A stretch of DNA of 59,946 nt from an uncultured Prevotellaceae bacterium (GTDB lineage Bacteria > Bacteroidota > Bacteroidia > Bacteroidales > Bacteroidaceae): positions 1 to 59,946 of the forward strand of contig OMXL01000010.1 in the NCBI GenBank assembly GCA_900314985.1, given 5' to 3'. The translations under genes were made by a program, and so were the position numbers. The notes beneath the pieces are model-generated. The model saw nothing but the letters and a program-made list of their open reading frames with translations. It made no database searches and was not told where the DNA came from. This document shows positions 13,931 to 22,838 of the stretch, in pieces (the stretch's first letter is position 1; every line of letters starts with the position of its first letter).

Positions 13931-16099
13931 TTACTTAACAATTTTCTTGCCATTGATGATGTATAATCCACGTGGCAACAGGTTAGGATCAGTTCCTACA
14001 TAGCGACCATCGAGTGTGTAGATACGAGTGGTCTTATAAGTATTCGTATTTACTGTGTGAATGCCAGTCGCATTAGGTTTAGCAACGAGAACCTCGTCAA
14101 GGAAGAAGCGACCCTTTTGGTTGCTTGCAGCTTCCACTTCGAAGGTAACCTTTACATTGCCAGTACCCGTGACAGTAACTGTGTAGTCTGTGAATGCACC
14201 ACGCTCCATCTCAACTGTTGCAGGCTCGATAGTGCCGCCAATGGCAGAAAGCGTCAACGTTGTCAAATCAGAAGTTGTATTCCATGCACCTGCCTTAAAG
14301 GTCATTGTGGTAGTACCATTGAGGGCGAATGCAGGAGTTGTGGCAGAACCTGCGACCTTGCTAGTACCAAACTTAGCACACTTATTAGCGCCAAAAGACT
14401 TCTCGGCTACCCAGTCGTCGTTATCAGGAACGAATTCAGCAGATGCGATAGTACCGCTCCACTGACCATCGTTACCACCAGTACCTTCGCACTGGTCAAA
14501 TGACTCATAGAACAGGTAGTCGTCTGTAGGATCTACAGGGCCAACACCGCCTATGTTAGCAACATAGTTGAACGATATGGTCTTGTCGCTATTCTGAGTA
14601 ATCTCCTCTACAGAGCCATTCATCCACTTGGTACCATTGCTGGTCTTGGTAAAGAACTGGGCAGCATTCTTGGCAACAGTACCTTTGGTCTTGAAGTTCT
14701 TGTTGAAGAAGTTCTTTGAACCCTGTGGGAATGGATCGGTCAAGATACCCTCATCTGTGAAATACGTTTCACCCATCCACGAATCCGTCTGATACTCACC
14801 ATCAGCGGGAACCACAGTCAGACGCTGGTGGTTGGGGTCATCGTTTGGAGCATTCTGTTCCCACACAGCCTGATCAAAGTCGCAGTGAAGAATCAGCAGA
14901 CCAGCACTGGGCAGCGAAGCATCCCAGCCTTCCTTCTGACGGTTCTCCAGCAGGTAGTACTCGTTTTCGTTTTTGTCATTATAAATAATGTAGAACTCGC
15001 CATCGTTCTGCAGCGACTTCAGGTTACGAACCTCTACATCTTCATCCTTCAGCTCAATGGGCTGTTCCCAACCAGCAAACCAACGCTCGTAACTGGTATA
15101 ACCGGCAGGCTGGAAACCGTTACCATTGTAGGAACCGCCATCCATCAAATCCCAAGAACCCATTCCCTGACCACCGCTATAGTCGATGTCGTAGAAGTCG
15201 GGATAGCCTAAGCAGTGGCTATACTCATGGCACATGGTACCAATACCATTGATGCTACCATTTCTGCCCTCCAACTCTGGACCACAGGCATAGCTATTGA
15301 CATAAAGATTCTCACCAACAGCAACAGGACCAGTACCGTCACCATATGCTTGGGCAGAAGTGAGGTCGTATGCATGTGGCCAGATGGTATTTGATGCACC
15401 GCCATCAGCTTCTCCCTTGCCTGCATATACCACATAGACCTGATCTACATAACCGTCGTCATCCCAGTCGTATTGTTTCCAGTCAGACACCTCTTGCTTA
15501 GCTAATTCTACTGCCTCGCAAATCATTTCACCAGGAAACTTATCATTACCCTCTGAATCATTTGATCCATAGTAACTGGCATTCTTGCTGACAGTCAGCG
15601 GACCAATAACATCGAAGTTCAACGTGAACTTATCACGGCTCTGAGCCTTGAAGTAGTCTGCCATAGAGCCTTTGAAGTCACCCTCAGAGAAACCCTCCTC
15701 ATTGGCAATACGCTGATACAAGTCATTATTGTGGGCTGTATTAAACTGCTTATCCTTGAAGTTTACCAACAGGATAATTGCTTTCTTATCTCCTAAGATA
15801 GTAGTAGGATGACCGAAAGTACGTCTTTGAACGCGCTTAGCATTTACCTTGGCACGACGAGCCTTAGCCTTTGCAATAGCCTTCTGGGCGTCAATAGCGA
15901 CATAGACATCACCTTGCTGGATATATGCCTGACCATTCTCGGCCTTCCAGAAGTGACCATGCTCATCACCCACGAGAGTGGCACGAACTTCAGTGCCATC
16001 TTGGAGTGTCAGTGTTTTCCATTGTCCGCGCTTGGCGGGAATAGCCATCATCGTCACGGTGACAACCATTAACAACAGTGTTAAGTAAAACTTCTTCAT
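13931..16099 (-). CDS. M6-family metalloprotease with a T9SS-type C-terminal signal
   Basis: A 722-residue secreted protease. It has a signal peptide (MKKFYLTLLLMVVTVTMMAIP), a propeptide-like N-domain, and a catalytic domain of the immune-inhibitor-A (M6) type with the zinc motif HEYSHCLGYPD (His291, Glu292, His295). A beta-rich region at about 545-690 (cleaved-adhesin or carbohydrate-binding like) precedes a tail IYTLDGRYVGTDPN...GLYIINGKKIV typical of proteins exported by the type IX system. The gene is monocistronic, with its promoter embedded in the terminator of the upstream endonuclease gene and a perfect 16-bp palindrome in its leader. Confidence 0.9.
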   Translation of the reverse strand: MKKFYLTLLLMVVTVTMMAIPAKRGQWKTLTLQDGTEVRATLVGDEHGHFWKAENGQAYIQQGDVYVAIDAQKAIAKAKARRAKVNAKRVQRRTFGHPTTILGDKKAIILLVNFKDKQFNTAHNNDLYQRIANEEGFSEGDFKGSMADYFKAQSRDKFTLNFDVIGPLTVSKNASYYGSNDSEGNDKFPGEMICEAVELAKQEVSDWKQYDWDDDGYVDQVYVVYAGKGEADGGASNTIWPHAYDLTSAQAYGDGTGPVAVGENLYVNSYACGPELEGRNGSINGIGTMCHEYSHCLGYPDFYDIDYSGGQGMGSWDLMDGGSYNGNGFQPAGYTSYERWFAGWEQPIELKDEDVEVRNLKSLQNDGEFYIIYNDKNENEYYLLENRQKEGWDASLPSAGLLILHCDFDQAVWEQNAPNDDPNHQRLTVVPADGEYQTDSWMGETYFTDEGILTDPFPQGSKNFFNKNFKTKGTVAKNAAQFFTKTSNGTKWMNGSVEEITQNSDKTISFNYVANIGGVGPVDPTDDYLFYESFDQCEGTGGNDGQWSGTIASAEFVPDNDDWVAEKSFGANKCAKFGTSKVAGSATTPAFALNGTTTMTFKAGAWNTTSDLTTLTLSAIGGTIEPATVEMERGAFTDYTVTVTGTGNVKVTFEVEAASNQKGRFFLDEVLVAKPNATGIHTVNTNTYKTTRIYTLDGRYVGTDPNLLPRGLYIINGKKIVK

Positions 16100-16160
16100 T
16101 CTTCGTTTTATAATAAATTAATATACAATATGCATCAAATATGCAATTTCCCCTCTTTTG

Positions 16161-16176
16161 CTTGATTTAAATCAAG
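16161..16176. promoter_or_regulatory. FNR/CRP-like palindrome in the M6 protease leader
   Basis: CTTGATTTAAATCAAG is a perfect 16-bp palindrome and contains TTGAT-N4-ATCAA, the form of an FNR-type box. It lies about 12-28 nt downstream of the predicted transcription start of the M6 gene, where a bound protein would block transcription. The regulator is unknown. Confidence 0.6.
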
Positions 16177-16183
16177 AGACCAA

Positions 16184-16235
16184 AAGGGCTGCAAAGGTAG
16201 AAATTCTTTCGATATCTACCAAATTTGCAGCCCTT
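16184..16235 (-). terminator. Terminator of the endonuclease gene
   Basis: AAGGGCTGCAAAGGTAGA (16184-16201) pairs with TCTACC plus TTTGCAGCCCTT (16215-16235) apart from a three-base bulge, an 18-bp stem. On the minus strand it follows the endonuclease stop and ends in a short T-rich run. Confidence 0.75.
16192..16223 (-). promoter_or_regulatory. Promoter of the M6 protease gene
   Basis: On the minus strand TTTG (16223-16220), a 20-nt spacer and TACCTTTG (16199-16192) match the consensus. Both boxes lie inside the terminator hairpin of the preceding gene. The predicted start is near 16188, giving a leader of about 90 nt. Confidence 0.72.
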
Positions 16236-16251
16236 AATTACAAATAATTAA

Positions 16252-17925
16252 CTATTCGCTGATTACCACCTTACGGCCATCAACGATATAGATGCCACGA
16301 GTAGGATTAGCGACGCGTTGGCCACGCAGATTATAGATGACGCGACGACCAGAGAGATCCTGTGTAGGAATCTGGTTAATAGCTGACGGACCAGAAGGAA
16401 CATTGACAGTAACCTTCACACTGGAAAGCTTAATATGTCCGCTTGATGCATCGTATGAGAAATCCACACCGCTAGTATTACCTGTCCATTTCATAATGGT
16501 TCCATCCACAGAAACGCTACCTGTGGAAGCTTTCAGCACCTTTGTTGTCGACTCAGGCATAGTGAACTCCAACCCTGTTATTGTACCCTGTCCAACACTT
16601 AGTGTAAGTGCATTACCTGGATAAATACGGATTTGTGAGTCGTTACAATAGCGATTGCTACCAGTACCTTTAGCATAGATTACTGTAACACCATCCTTCG
16701 TACCTGTTAGGTCTTCGTCAACATTATTCATTGTTCCGCTATAGTTGGTTCCGAACAATGTATTATTCAGTGCAATCTCGCAGTTAACAGGAGTCTCGCC
16801 TCCACCACCTTGCTGGTCAGTGATGGTATAGGTTGCAGAAGCCTGGCTACTTGTCTGACCATCCTTGACAGCAACAGCCTTGATAGTAGAGGTCTCTGTC
16901 AGTGTAAACGGTCCTTCATAGAGAATGCTCTGCTCAGAAGCATCTGCACCATTAGTGGTGTAATAAATAGAAGCACCCTCTGTGGCACAAGTCAACGTCA
17001 CATCGACACTATTATAATAGGTACCTGCATCAGGAGAGAATACGGGCATGGCAATCGTAGGCACAACGGTGCCACCACTGCCACCTTCGTAGTTGTCGTA
17101 GCTGAAAGCCTTGTCTTTCAGGGTTCCCCAGATATAGTCCTCCAAGCCAGGATAGTCTACAAACGGGTTGCGGTTGCCCTGAACCTCTTTTACTGCATTA
17201 TTACGGGCAATCTCGCGAGCATCAACAGGGTCTTCCTTGGACCAGCGCATAAACATAGCAAGAACCCAATCTCTCAGTCCTGGATATGCAGAATTGCCAA
17301 ATACTTTTTGACTTTCTCCCTTCGTCCAATTAGCTATCCTGTCTTGATAACAGGTGGCCATATAGAAGTAGATACGTGCCATGTCGCCCTTGATTTCGTC
17401 GTTGGGCTCAAACACAGTACCACTATAGCCTTCTGTCTTGCAACTACCTAACTTCGAATAGTTGTTCTTAGAGGAATAAGTAACATTGTTAACATCCGCC
17501 AAAGGATAACTCGAACGGCGATTGTTTACATAACCATCGGTAGGAAGCACATGAACAATATCCGATTTCATCGGAGAAGCCTCGCTGAACCAACTCTGCG
17601 GAATGGAGTGCTCACGGTTATACATGTCACCCTCTTTCGAGTAACTACCCTTGTTGTCTACGTTATGTTGATAGTTCGTCGCATTCGAATACCAGTCACG
17701 GACATAGCCGTCAGGACGAGTATCCGTCTTGGTGTAAGCATTATATAGTCCACTATATGATACTACGCTGGGACTCTTGATAATATTAAAGAGTGCAGTC
17801 TTCAAATCTGCGCCTTTCTTGCCATTAGCACTCTGGTAATAGGTGCCAGAATTGTTTGGCCCTTGCGCCCATACGTTGCCTATCATGGCAATAAATAGCG
17901 ATAATAGAAGTATTTTTGTTTTCAT
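16252..17925 (-). CDS. Secreted endonuclease I-family protein with chitobiase-like domain and T9SS tail
   Basis: A 557-residue protein starting at the ATG that gives the signal peptide MKTKILLLSLFIAMIGNVWA. Residues about 25-280 match the EndA/NucM (endonuclease I) fold: DMYNREHSIPQSWF with the probable catalytic His, and HVLPTDGYVNNRR. Next comes a chitobiase/beta-hexosaminidase C-terminal-like domain (PDAGTYYNSVDVTLTC, ASIYYTTNG), a second beta domain, and the tail DLSGRRVIYNLRGQRV...GIYIVDGRKVV, a T9SS-type sorting signal. It probably degrades extracellular DNA or RNA. The longer frame upstream contains the promoter and is rejected. Confidence 0.87.
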   Translation of the reverse strand: MKTKILLLSLFIAMIGNVWAQGPNNSGTYYQSANGKKGADLKTALFNIIKSPSVVSYSGLYNAYTKTDTRPDGYVRDWYSNATNYQHNVDNKGSYSKEGDMYNREHSIPQSWFSEASPMKSDIVHVLPTDGYVNNRRSSYPLADVNNVTYSSKNNYSKLGSCKTEGYSGTVFEPNDEIKGDMARIYFYMATCYQDRIANWTKGESQKVFGNSAYPGLRDWVLAMFMRWSKEDPVDAREIARNNAVKEVQGNRNPFVDYPGLEDYIWGTLKDKAFSYDNYEGGSGGTVVPTIAMPVFSPDAGTYYNSVDVTLTCATEGASIYYTTNGADASEQSILYEGPFTLTETSTIKAVAVKDGQTSSQASATYTITDQQGGGGETPVNCEIALNNTLFGTNYSGTMNNVDEDLTGTKDGVTVIYAKGTGSNRYCNDSQIRIYPGNALTLSVGQGTITGLEFTMPESTTKVLKASTGSVSVDGTIMKWTGNTSGVDFSYDASSGHIKLSSVKVTVNVPSGPSAINQIPTQDLSGRRVIYNLRGQRVANPTRGIYIVDGRKVVISE

Positions 17926-17963
17926 GAGCAGTATAGATTTAGTTAGCATTATCATTAACAAGG

Positions 17964-17995
17964 CAAAGTTAGGGATAATTTTCGTAAAAAGCAAA
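17964..17995 (-). promoter_or_regulatory. Promoter of the endonuclease gene
   Basis: On the minus strand TTTG (17995-17992), a 20-nt spacer and TAACTTTG (17971-17964). The expected start is near 17960, about 35 nt before the ATG. Confidence 0.7.
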
Positions 17996-18009
17996 TAAAC
18001 TGCGATATT

Positions 18010-18041
18010 TTTGCCTATCTACTCGTTTTTTTATACTTTTG
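18010..18041 (+). promoter_or_regulatory. Promoter of the tyrosine phosphatase gene
   Basis: TTTG (18010-18013), a 20-nt spacer and TACTTTTG (18034-18041). The ATG at 18050 would leave a leader of only about 5 nt. Confidence 0.65.
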
Positions 18042-18049
18042 CAGGCGTT

Positions 18050-18520
18050 ATGAAGCAGAGACTACTATTTGTTTGCTTGGGAAATATTTGTCGCTCACCA
18101 GCCGCTGAGGGTATCATGCAGTATCTGGTTGACGAGCGTGGATTAAGCGATCAGTTCCATATTGAGTCGGCAGCCATCGGCCCTTGGCATATCGGCGACT
18201 TACCCGACCGCAGAATGCGCCAATGTGGTGCTCGTCACGGCTATGACTTCCATAGCCGTGCGCAACAGTTGGACAGCAGCTATTTCGACCATTTCGACCT
18301 CATCATCGGCATGGACCATGAGAATATAAAGGCCATACGTGCCAAAGCACGAAACGATGCAGACAGTCGGAAGATACGCCTTATGGCCGACTATCTGCAT
18401 CGTCATCCTAACCAGTCGACTATTCCCGACCCTTACTACGGTACGGAGCGCGACTTTGAACTGGTTATCGAGTTGTTAGAAGATGCCTGTGAGGGGTTGT
18501 TAGACCACCTCACGGCATAA
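18050..18520 (+). CDS. Low-molecular-weight protein-tyrosine phosphatase
   Basis: A 156-residue cytoplasmic phosphatase. The P-loop CLGNICRSPAAEG at about residues 8-20 carries the catalytic Cys and Arg, and the general acid is in IPDPYYG near residue 126. In Bacteroidota and other bacteria such enzymes often reverse tyrosine phosphorylation in exopolysaccharide control, but no such genes adjoin it. The ATG at 18050 removes 13 residues from the longer frame and puts the start just behind the promoter. It converges with the GH13 gene, leaving only 4 nt between stops. Confidence 0.94.
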   Translation: MKQRLLFVCLGNICRSPAAEGIMQYLVDERGLSDQFHIESAAIGPWHIGDLPDRRMRQCGARHGYDFHSRAQQLDSSYFDHFDLIIGMDHENIKAIRAKARNDADSRKIRLMADYLHRHPNQSTIPDPYYGTERDFELVIELLEDACEGLLDHLTA

Positions 18521-18524
18521 CTCC

Positions 18525-20441
18525 TTAGTATTCCAGAATCAATGCCTGACGCGGAGACAATGAGAGGTTTTCGCGCAAGCTGTATTTGCGTCCTGTCACG
18601 ATATCTTCGCCCACCGTCTGGTCTGGGTCGAAGAGCTCGGCATAGCGTTTCATCTCCATGGTAGCATTGCGACGCGTACCATTAATAATCGTGAGCACAC
18701 CATGACGGTGCCAACGACGAGCAATGACATAGACACCCTTGTAGGGGATGAACTGCGTCTGATAACCACGGATAATCGTCTCGTTACCCTGACGCCAGTG
18801 CAGCACCTTGCTGAGCCAGTCGAACATCTCGTTCTCTATCTTGCTGCGTCCCTCACGGGTGAAGGCAGAATGCTCGTCGCCAGGGAATCCGCCAGGGAAG
18901 TCTTTACGCACATGGCCATCGGTGACAGCCTTCGTACCGTTCATCATAATCTCCGTACCATAGTACAGCTGTGGGATGCGGCGTACGGTGAGCAGTAGCG
19001 CCAAGCCCTGTTTCAGTGCCGTAATATCCTGTCCGTCACCTAAGAAACGGTCGGTATCATGATTGTCGAGGAATGCCATCACGCTGGAGGGGTTGGGATA
19101 CAGATAGTCGTAGCAGAAGGAGTTGTACAGACGGTTCATGCCACGCCACCAACTATCAGTAATCTCATGCTTGGCAGAGTCGAGTTTCTCCTGGAATGAG
19201 AAGTCCATGACCGTCTTCAGATAGCTATTCTCTTCAGACAGCTTGCTATCCTTCTGCCATGCAGCAGTATAGGCGGGCTCTGTCACCCACGTCTCACCAA
19301 CGGTATTGAAGTTAGGATACTCCTCGTCCAACTCCTTCATCCACGCTGCCATGGGTTTGCGGAAAGCATAGGGATAGGTGTCCATGCGGATGCCGTCGAT
19401 GCCGGCAGTCTCTATCCACCACTTACTATTCTGTATCAGGTAGCGCATCAGGTGCGGATTATTCTGGTTGAGGTCTGGCATCGTGCTGACAAACCAGCCC
19501 TCCGTTGTCTCTTTCATATCCACCTCAGAGGCGTAGGGGTCGAGTACAGGCGTAAGCTTATAGCTGGTCTGCAGGAAGTCAGTACCACGCGAGTCACTGG
19601 TTCCTCCCGACTGTTCCAGCCACCCTGGCAGGTTCAACCAGTCCTTCGAGGGTAGGTCGGCCACCCAGGGATGCTCAAAACCACAGTGGTTGAAGATCAT
19701 ATCCATCACCACCTTCAGCCCTTTCTGATGGCAAGCATCAATCAGTTGGCGATATTGTTCGTTGGTACCAAAGCGAGGATCAACACGGTAGTAGTCGGTG
19801 CAGGCGTAGCCATGGTAGGTTGACCATTGTCCCTGATCAGGAGAGTCGTTCTCCAGAATAGGTGTAAACCACAGTGCTGTGACACCCAGTTCGTTAAAGT
19901 AGTCCAGGTGCTGCTGCAAACCCTCCAAGTCACCACCATGGCGCAGCGATGGTGCGTTACGGTCTTCCTTATAGTTACGCAACCCTTTCATCTGTGACTG
20001 ATGGTTAGAACCTTGTGCAAAGCGGTCGGGCATTAGCAGGTAGAGTACATCGCTGATATCAAAGCCTTTGCGCTTGTCGCCACTCATCTCACGTGCCTTT
20101 AGCTGGTAGTTCACCACCTCACTTTTCACTTTTCCTTTCTCATTCTTCACTTGGAATGTGAGTTTCATGGTGCCTGGCTTGGCAGCTTTCAGGTTCAGAT
20201 ATACCAACAGGTAGTTGGGTGAGTCGAGGCGCACCAGACTGTCAATCACCACACCAGGATAATCGGTGGTGACGCTCTGTGCATCGCGAATGCCCTTACC
20301 ATACACCATCAGCTGTACTTCAGGGTTCTTCATGCCGACAAACCAGTCTGTCGGATCAATACGTTCAATAGTCTGTTTTGCAGCATGCATTGTCAAAATG
20401 TTAGCCAATAAAATAGTAGTGAATAAGATAAATCTTTGCAT
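18525..20441 (-). CDS. GH13 alpha-amylase-family hydrolase (cyclomaltodextrinase/neopullulanase-like)
   Basis: A 638-residue exported alpha-glucan hydrolase. A signal peptide (to about residue 20) is followed by a cyclomaltodextrinase-type N-terminal beta domain (TDWFVGMKNPEVQLMVYG), the (beta/alpha)8 barrel with conserved regions DMIFNHCG, GIDGIRMDTY (nucleophile Asp354), VGETW (acid Glu383) and LDNHDTDRF, and a C-terminal beta domain. It probably cleaves maltodextrins in the periplasm, in the manner of SusA. No SusCD pair lies nearby. Residues about 97-109 (VKNEKGKVKSE) are encoded by five degenerate heptamers, suggesting that a repeat element sits in a loop of the N-domain. Confidence 0.93.
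   Translation of the reverse strand: MQRFILFTTILLANILTMHAAKQTIERIDPTDWFVGMKNPEVQLMVYGKGIRDAQSVTTDYPGVVIDSLVRLDSPNYLLVYLNLKAAKPGTMKLTFQVKNEKGKVKSEVVNYQLKAREMSGDKRKGFDISDVLYLLMPDRFAQGSNHQSQMKGLRNYKEDRNAPSLRHGGDLEGLQQHLDYFNELGVTALWFTPILENDSPDQGQWSTYHGYACTDYYRVDPRFGTNEQYRQLIDACHQKGLKVVMDMIFNHCGFEHPWVADLPSKDWLNLPGWLEQSGGTSDSRGTDFLQTSYKLTPVLDPYASEVDMKETTEGWFVSTMPDLNQNNPHLMRYLIQNSKWWIETAGIDGIRMDTYPYAFRKPMAAWMKELDEEYPNFNTVGETWVTEPAYTAAWQKDSKLSEENSYLKTVMDFSFQEKLDSAKHEITDSWWRGMNRLYNSFCYDYLYPNPSSVMAFLDNHDTDRFLGDGQDITALKQGLALLLTVRRIPQLYYGTEIMMNGTKAVTDGHVRKDFPGGFPGDEHSAFTREGRSKIENEMFDWLSKVLHWRQGNETIIRGYQTQFIPYKGVYVIARRWHRHGVLTIINGTRRNATMEMKRYAELFDPDQTVGEDIVTGRKYSLRENLSLSPRQALILEY
20117..20151 (-). repeat. 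Degenerate heptamer array inside the GH13 gene
   Basis: Five units in plus-strand order: CCTCACT, TTTCACT, TTTCCTT, TCTCATT, CTTCACT. They match the GTGAAAA-type heptamers found elsewhere in the window and keep the GH13 frame. Confidence 0.6.
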
Positions 20442-20473
20442 AGCATTGTTTCTTTGTTAGTACTTTCGGTATG

Positions 20474-20481
20474 CAAATATA
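20474..20481 (-). promoter_or_regulatory. Promoter -7 box of the GH13 gene
   Basis: TATATTTG on the minus strand, 32 nt before the ATG. No clear TTTG is seen at -33. Confidence 0.5.
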
Positions 20482-20560
20482 CTGTTTTTTCCTTTACCAT
20501 GTACCACCGTTCTATACAATTCTGTCAAATCAGTGCAAAAACGATTGCACAACAACCGTC

Positions 20561-21874
20561 TTATTGATGATAAAGTGATTTCAGGGCCTCTTCAGGCTCT
20601 ATCGTAATCTTGCTCTCGTCAAGCATCGAGCGGTCCAGGTGGAAGACGTCGATGAAGAAGTCGTAAACAGCCTGCCGCTTGTTCTCTTTGAAGTCATGGC
20701 GCTCGTTAGGCAGGTGGATGTTGCGCACCTGCTCTTGTGCGCCATAGAAACCATAGATGCGCTGTAGATAAGGGAATTCCAGCGTGGGCACAGATGATGT
20801 CCAATCGCCTCCGTCACTGACAATGAGCATGGGTTTAGGCGCCATCACGGCAGCTAACTCTGGTTCACAAGTACCACCGGCAGCCAGCTGTACGGGTTTA
20901 CCGCTCTCGCAGGGACAGCCGCCATCGAAGTGTGATGCCAGATGAACCACAGGCGCTGATGCCGTCACGCGCTCGTCAAGCAGGGAGAGCAGAATGGTAT
21001 GCGTTCCTCCACCAGAGCCACCCATCACGCCGATCCGCTCTGGGTCGATGTCTTTGCGATTCTTTAGCATATAGTCTAAGAGGATATAGCCACAGGCTGC
21101 CTGATAGACGTGAGCCCTACTGGTACAATGCGCTTCAGCGCCCACCTCCTTCTCCGACTCGCCCCAACCATACAGGTCGAAGTCCACACAGACAGCTCCC
21201 ATACGTGCCAATGTCCCTAACCGCTGTTGCTCGTCCTCACGGTAGCGCATGGGCCAATGGCCATCGGGACAAATAATCAGGGCGTGCTTCCCCTTCTTCA
21301 GCGAGGCATAGATGGTACCAAACAGATGCTGGCCAGGAGTCAACTCTATGCAGATGTTCTGCGTGGTATAGCCGTCGTGTCTGCGAATCTTGGAGAGCAT
21401 GGGCTTCAGCGTACACGAATCAAGAAACGCATCAAGCTCTAGACGCTGTCGCACCTCTTTTCTTAGTGTGTCACGACGGGCTTCCCACTCTACCTTATTA
21501 TTATATAGGCCTGACAGATACTCCAACATCTGCCGCCCCTCGTCCACATGACGACGAGGGTATTCATATAGCTTTATCCGATAGGTGTTGCCGCTCTGCT
21601 TCCACCAGTTCCAGTCGAAGTGCTTACAGATATTGTCGAGGGTCTGCTCCAGCGAATAGGGACGAATGCGAAAGTCGGCGTAGGTCAGCATCACGCCTGC
21701 CGTGTCTACATTGCTGTCGAACTTAAACTTCACACCAAAGCGCTGACCCACCATCTTCATCACCTCGCTCACAGGACGACGGTATTGGGTCTCGTATGTT
21801 TGTGCAGACGCCATGCCTCCTATGCAGAGGCACAGCAGCATAGCGACCAATTTCATGATACGACTGCTCATCAT
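20561..21874 (-). CDS. Exported alpha/beta hydrolase (esterase-like) with STN-like N-domain
   Basis: A 437-residue protein with a signal peptide (MKLVAMLLCLCIGGMASA). Residues about 30-110 resemble a secretin/TonB short N-terminal (STN) domain, with FKFDSNVDTAGVMLTYADF and TLDNICKHFDWNWW. The rest is an alpha/beta hydrolase of the acetyl-xylan-esterase/dienelactone-hydrolase type with nucleophile motif GVMGGSGGGTHTI, a later Asp (SDGGDW) and His (NERHDFKENK). The substrate is unknown; a sugar ester is plausible. The start could be the ATG at 21874 or 21856; both follow the promoter. Confidence 0.8.
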   Translation of the reverse strand: MMSSRIMKLVAMLLCLCIGGMASAQTYETQYRRPVSEVMKMVGQRFGVKFKFDSNVDTAGVMLTYADFRIRPYSLEQTLDNICKHFDWNWWKQSGNTYRIKLYEYPRRHVDEGRQMLEYLSGLYNNKVEWEARRDTLRKEVRQRLELDAFLDSCTLKPMLSKIRRHDGYTTQNICIELTPGQHLFGTIYASLKKGKHALIICPDGHWPMRYREDEQQRLGTLARMGAVCVDFDLYGWGESEKEVGAEAHCTSRAHVYQAACGYILLDYMLKNRKDIDPERIGVMGGSGGGTHTILLSLLDERVTASAPVVHLASHFDGGCPCESGKPVQLAAGGTCEPELAAVMAPKPMLIVSDGGDWTSSVPTLEFPYLQRIYGFYGAQEQVRNIHLPNERHDFKENKRQAVYDFFIDVFHLDRSMLDESKITIEPEEALKSLYHQ

Positions 21875-21905
21875 CAAATCAATAAGGATTATAGTAATAT
21901 TTTCT

Positions 21906-21937
21906 GCAAAGATAACTACTTTTTCCTGATCTTCCAA
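21906..21937 (-). promoter_or_regulatory. Promoter of the STN-esterase gene
   Basis: TATCTTTG on the minus strand (21913-21906) with CTTG (21937-21934) 20 nt upstream, one mismatch from TTTG. Confidence 0.6.
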
Positions 21938-21959
21938 GCATTTTTCACAGTTTTATTTG

Positions 21960-21967
21960 TACCTTTG
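21960..21967 (+). promoter_or_regulatory. Promoter -7 box of the HTH lipoprotein gene
   Basis: TACCTTTG ends 6 nt before the ATG at 21974, so the transcript would be nearly leaderless. It is divergent from the STN-esterase promoter about 50 bp away. Confidence 0.6.
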
Positions 21968-21973
21968 CACCCT

Positions 21974-22831
21974 ATGAGAAAACTACTGGCTCTCATATCT
22001 GTTGCCATCTGTCTGCTTAGTGCCTGTCAAACAGCAGAAACACCGTCACCTGCGACCACGCAAGGAAACGGTGTGGATAGTGCTGCCATTTATCAGGACT
22101 GGGCCTATCGGGAGATGTTTGACAATGCGCTAAACCAAGCAGAGGAATATGCCTATCGGTCTGTCATGTTGAGCAGAGATTCCACGATGGAAAACAGCTC
22201 CATGATATTACTCTGTTACATCTACTATCGGCAAGGGAAACAGGAGCAACTGCAAATGCTGATGCAGACCATCTCGCCAGAAAACTATGCAGATGTGATG
22301 GACGTTCAATGGCAGGTGGAGCAGGCAAAGACAAACCATGAGCGCCAGCTATATGCCATCGCCATCATTCTGCTACTGCTGATTTCGGGCATTGTCTGCT
22401 ATTGGTATATCCATCGGATGCGAGCTCAGGCTCTTATGTATCAACAGCGAATTGACAAGGTACGTCAGGAGTTGCTTAACAAAGAGTCAAACCTGCCCCA
22501 GTCGGCCACGCTATCTATTGATGAGGCCAAACGGGGCATTGATGTACTCTTTGCCATCATCAATGACCAGAACATCAGCCAAATGGGTAAAGAAGAGGAA
22601 CAAGCAGTTATCAAGGCACTCCCGCTTCTGGATGCTACCCTTGCCACGCTATTAGCCCAAGCCTCCTCGCCTCTGACACCCAAGGAAACCTATTTCTGCA
22701 TTATGGAGTACTATGGCAAGAACGACCGCCAAAAGGCTCATTCTTTCTGCTGCTCAGAACAAGCCATCCGTAGTACCAAGAGTCGACTCAACAAGAAAAT
22801 CGACCTTTCTATTCTGCGTACTTTGTTATAA
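21974..22831 (+). CDS. Membrane lipoprotein with C-terminal helix-turn-helix-like domain
   Basis: A 285-residue protein. Residues 1-18 are a lipoprotein signal (ICLLSAC, Cys18). Residues 19-120 are helical, with TPR-like character (REMFDNALNQAEEYAYRSVM, CYIYYRQGKQEQLQMLMQ). A transmembrane helix lies at about 127-147 (YAIAIILLLLISGIVCYWYI), followed by a coiled coil. Residues about 235-285 (LTPKETYFCIMEYYGKNDRQ, CCSEQAIRSTKSRLNKKID) look like a LuxR-like helix-turn-helix. This layout recalls Bacteroidota one-component regulators with an outer sensor part and an inner DNA-binding tail. The lipid anchor and DNA binding are both inferred. Confidence 0.75.
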   Translation: MRKLLALISVAICLLSACQTAETPSPATTQGNGVDSAAIYQDWAYREMFDNALNQAEEYAYRSVMLSRDSTMENSSMILLCYIYYRQGKQEQLQMLMQTISPENYADVMDVQWQVEQAKTNHERQLYAIAIILLLLISGIVCYWYIHRMRAQALMYQQRIDKVRQELLNKESNLPQSATLSIDEAKRGIDVLFAIINDQNISQMGKEEEQAVIKALPLLDATLATLLAQASSPLTPKETYFCIMEYYGKNDRQKAHSFCCSEQAIRSTKSRLNKKIDLSILRTLL

Positions 22832-22838
22832 ATAAGAG

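Noticed and set aside
21620-21973. 118-residue upstream extension of the HTH lipoprotein
   Set aside because: It overlaps the opposite-strand esterase gene and both divergent promoters. The lipoprotein signal begins at 21974.
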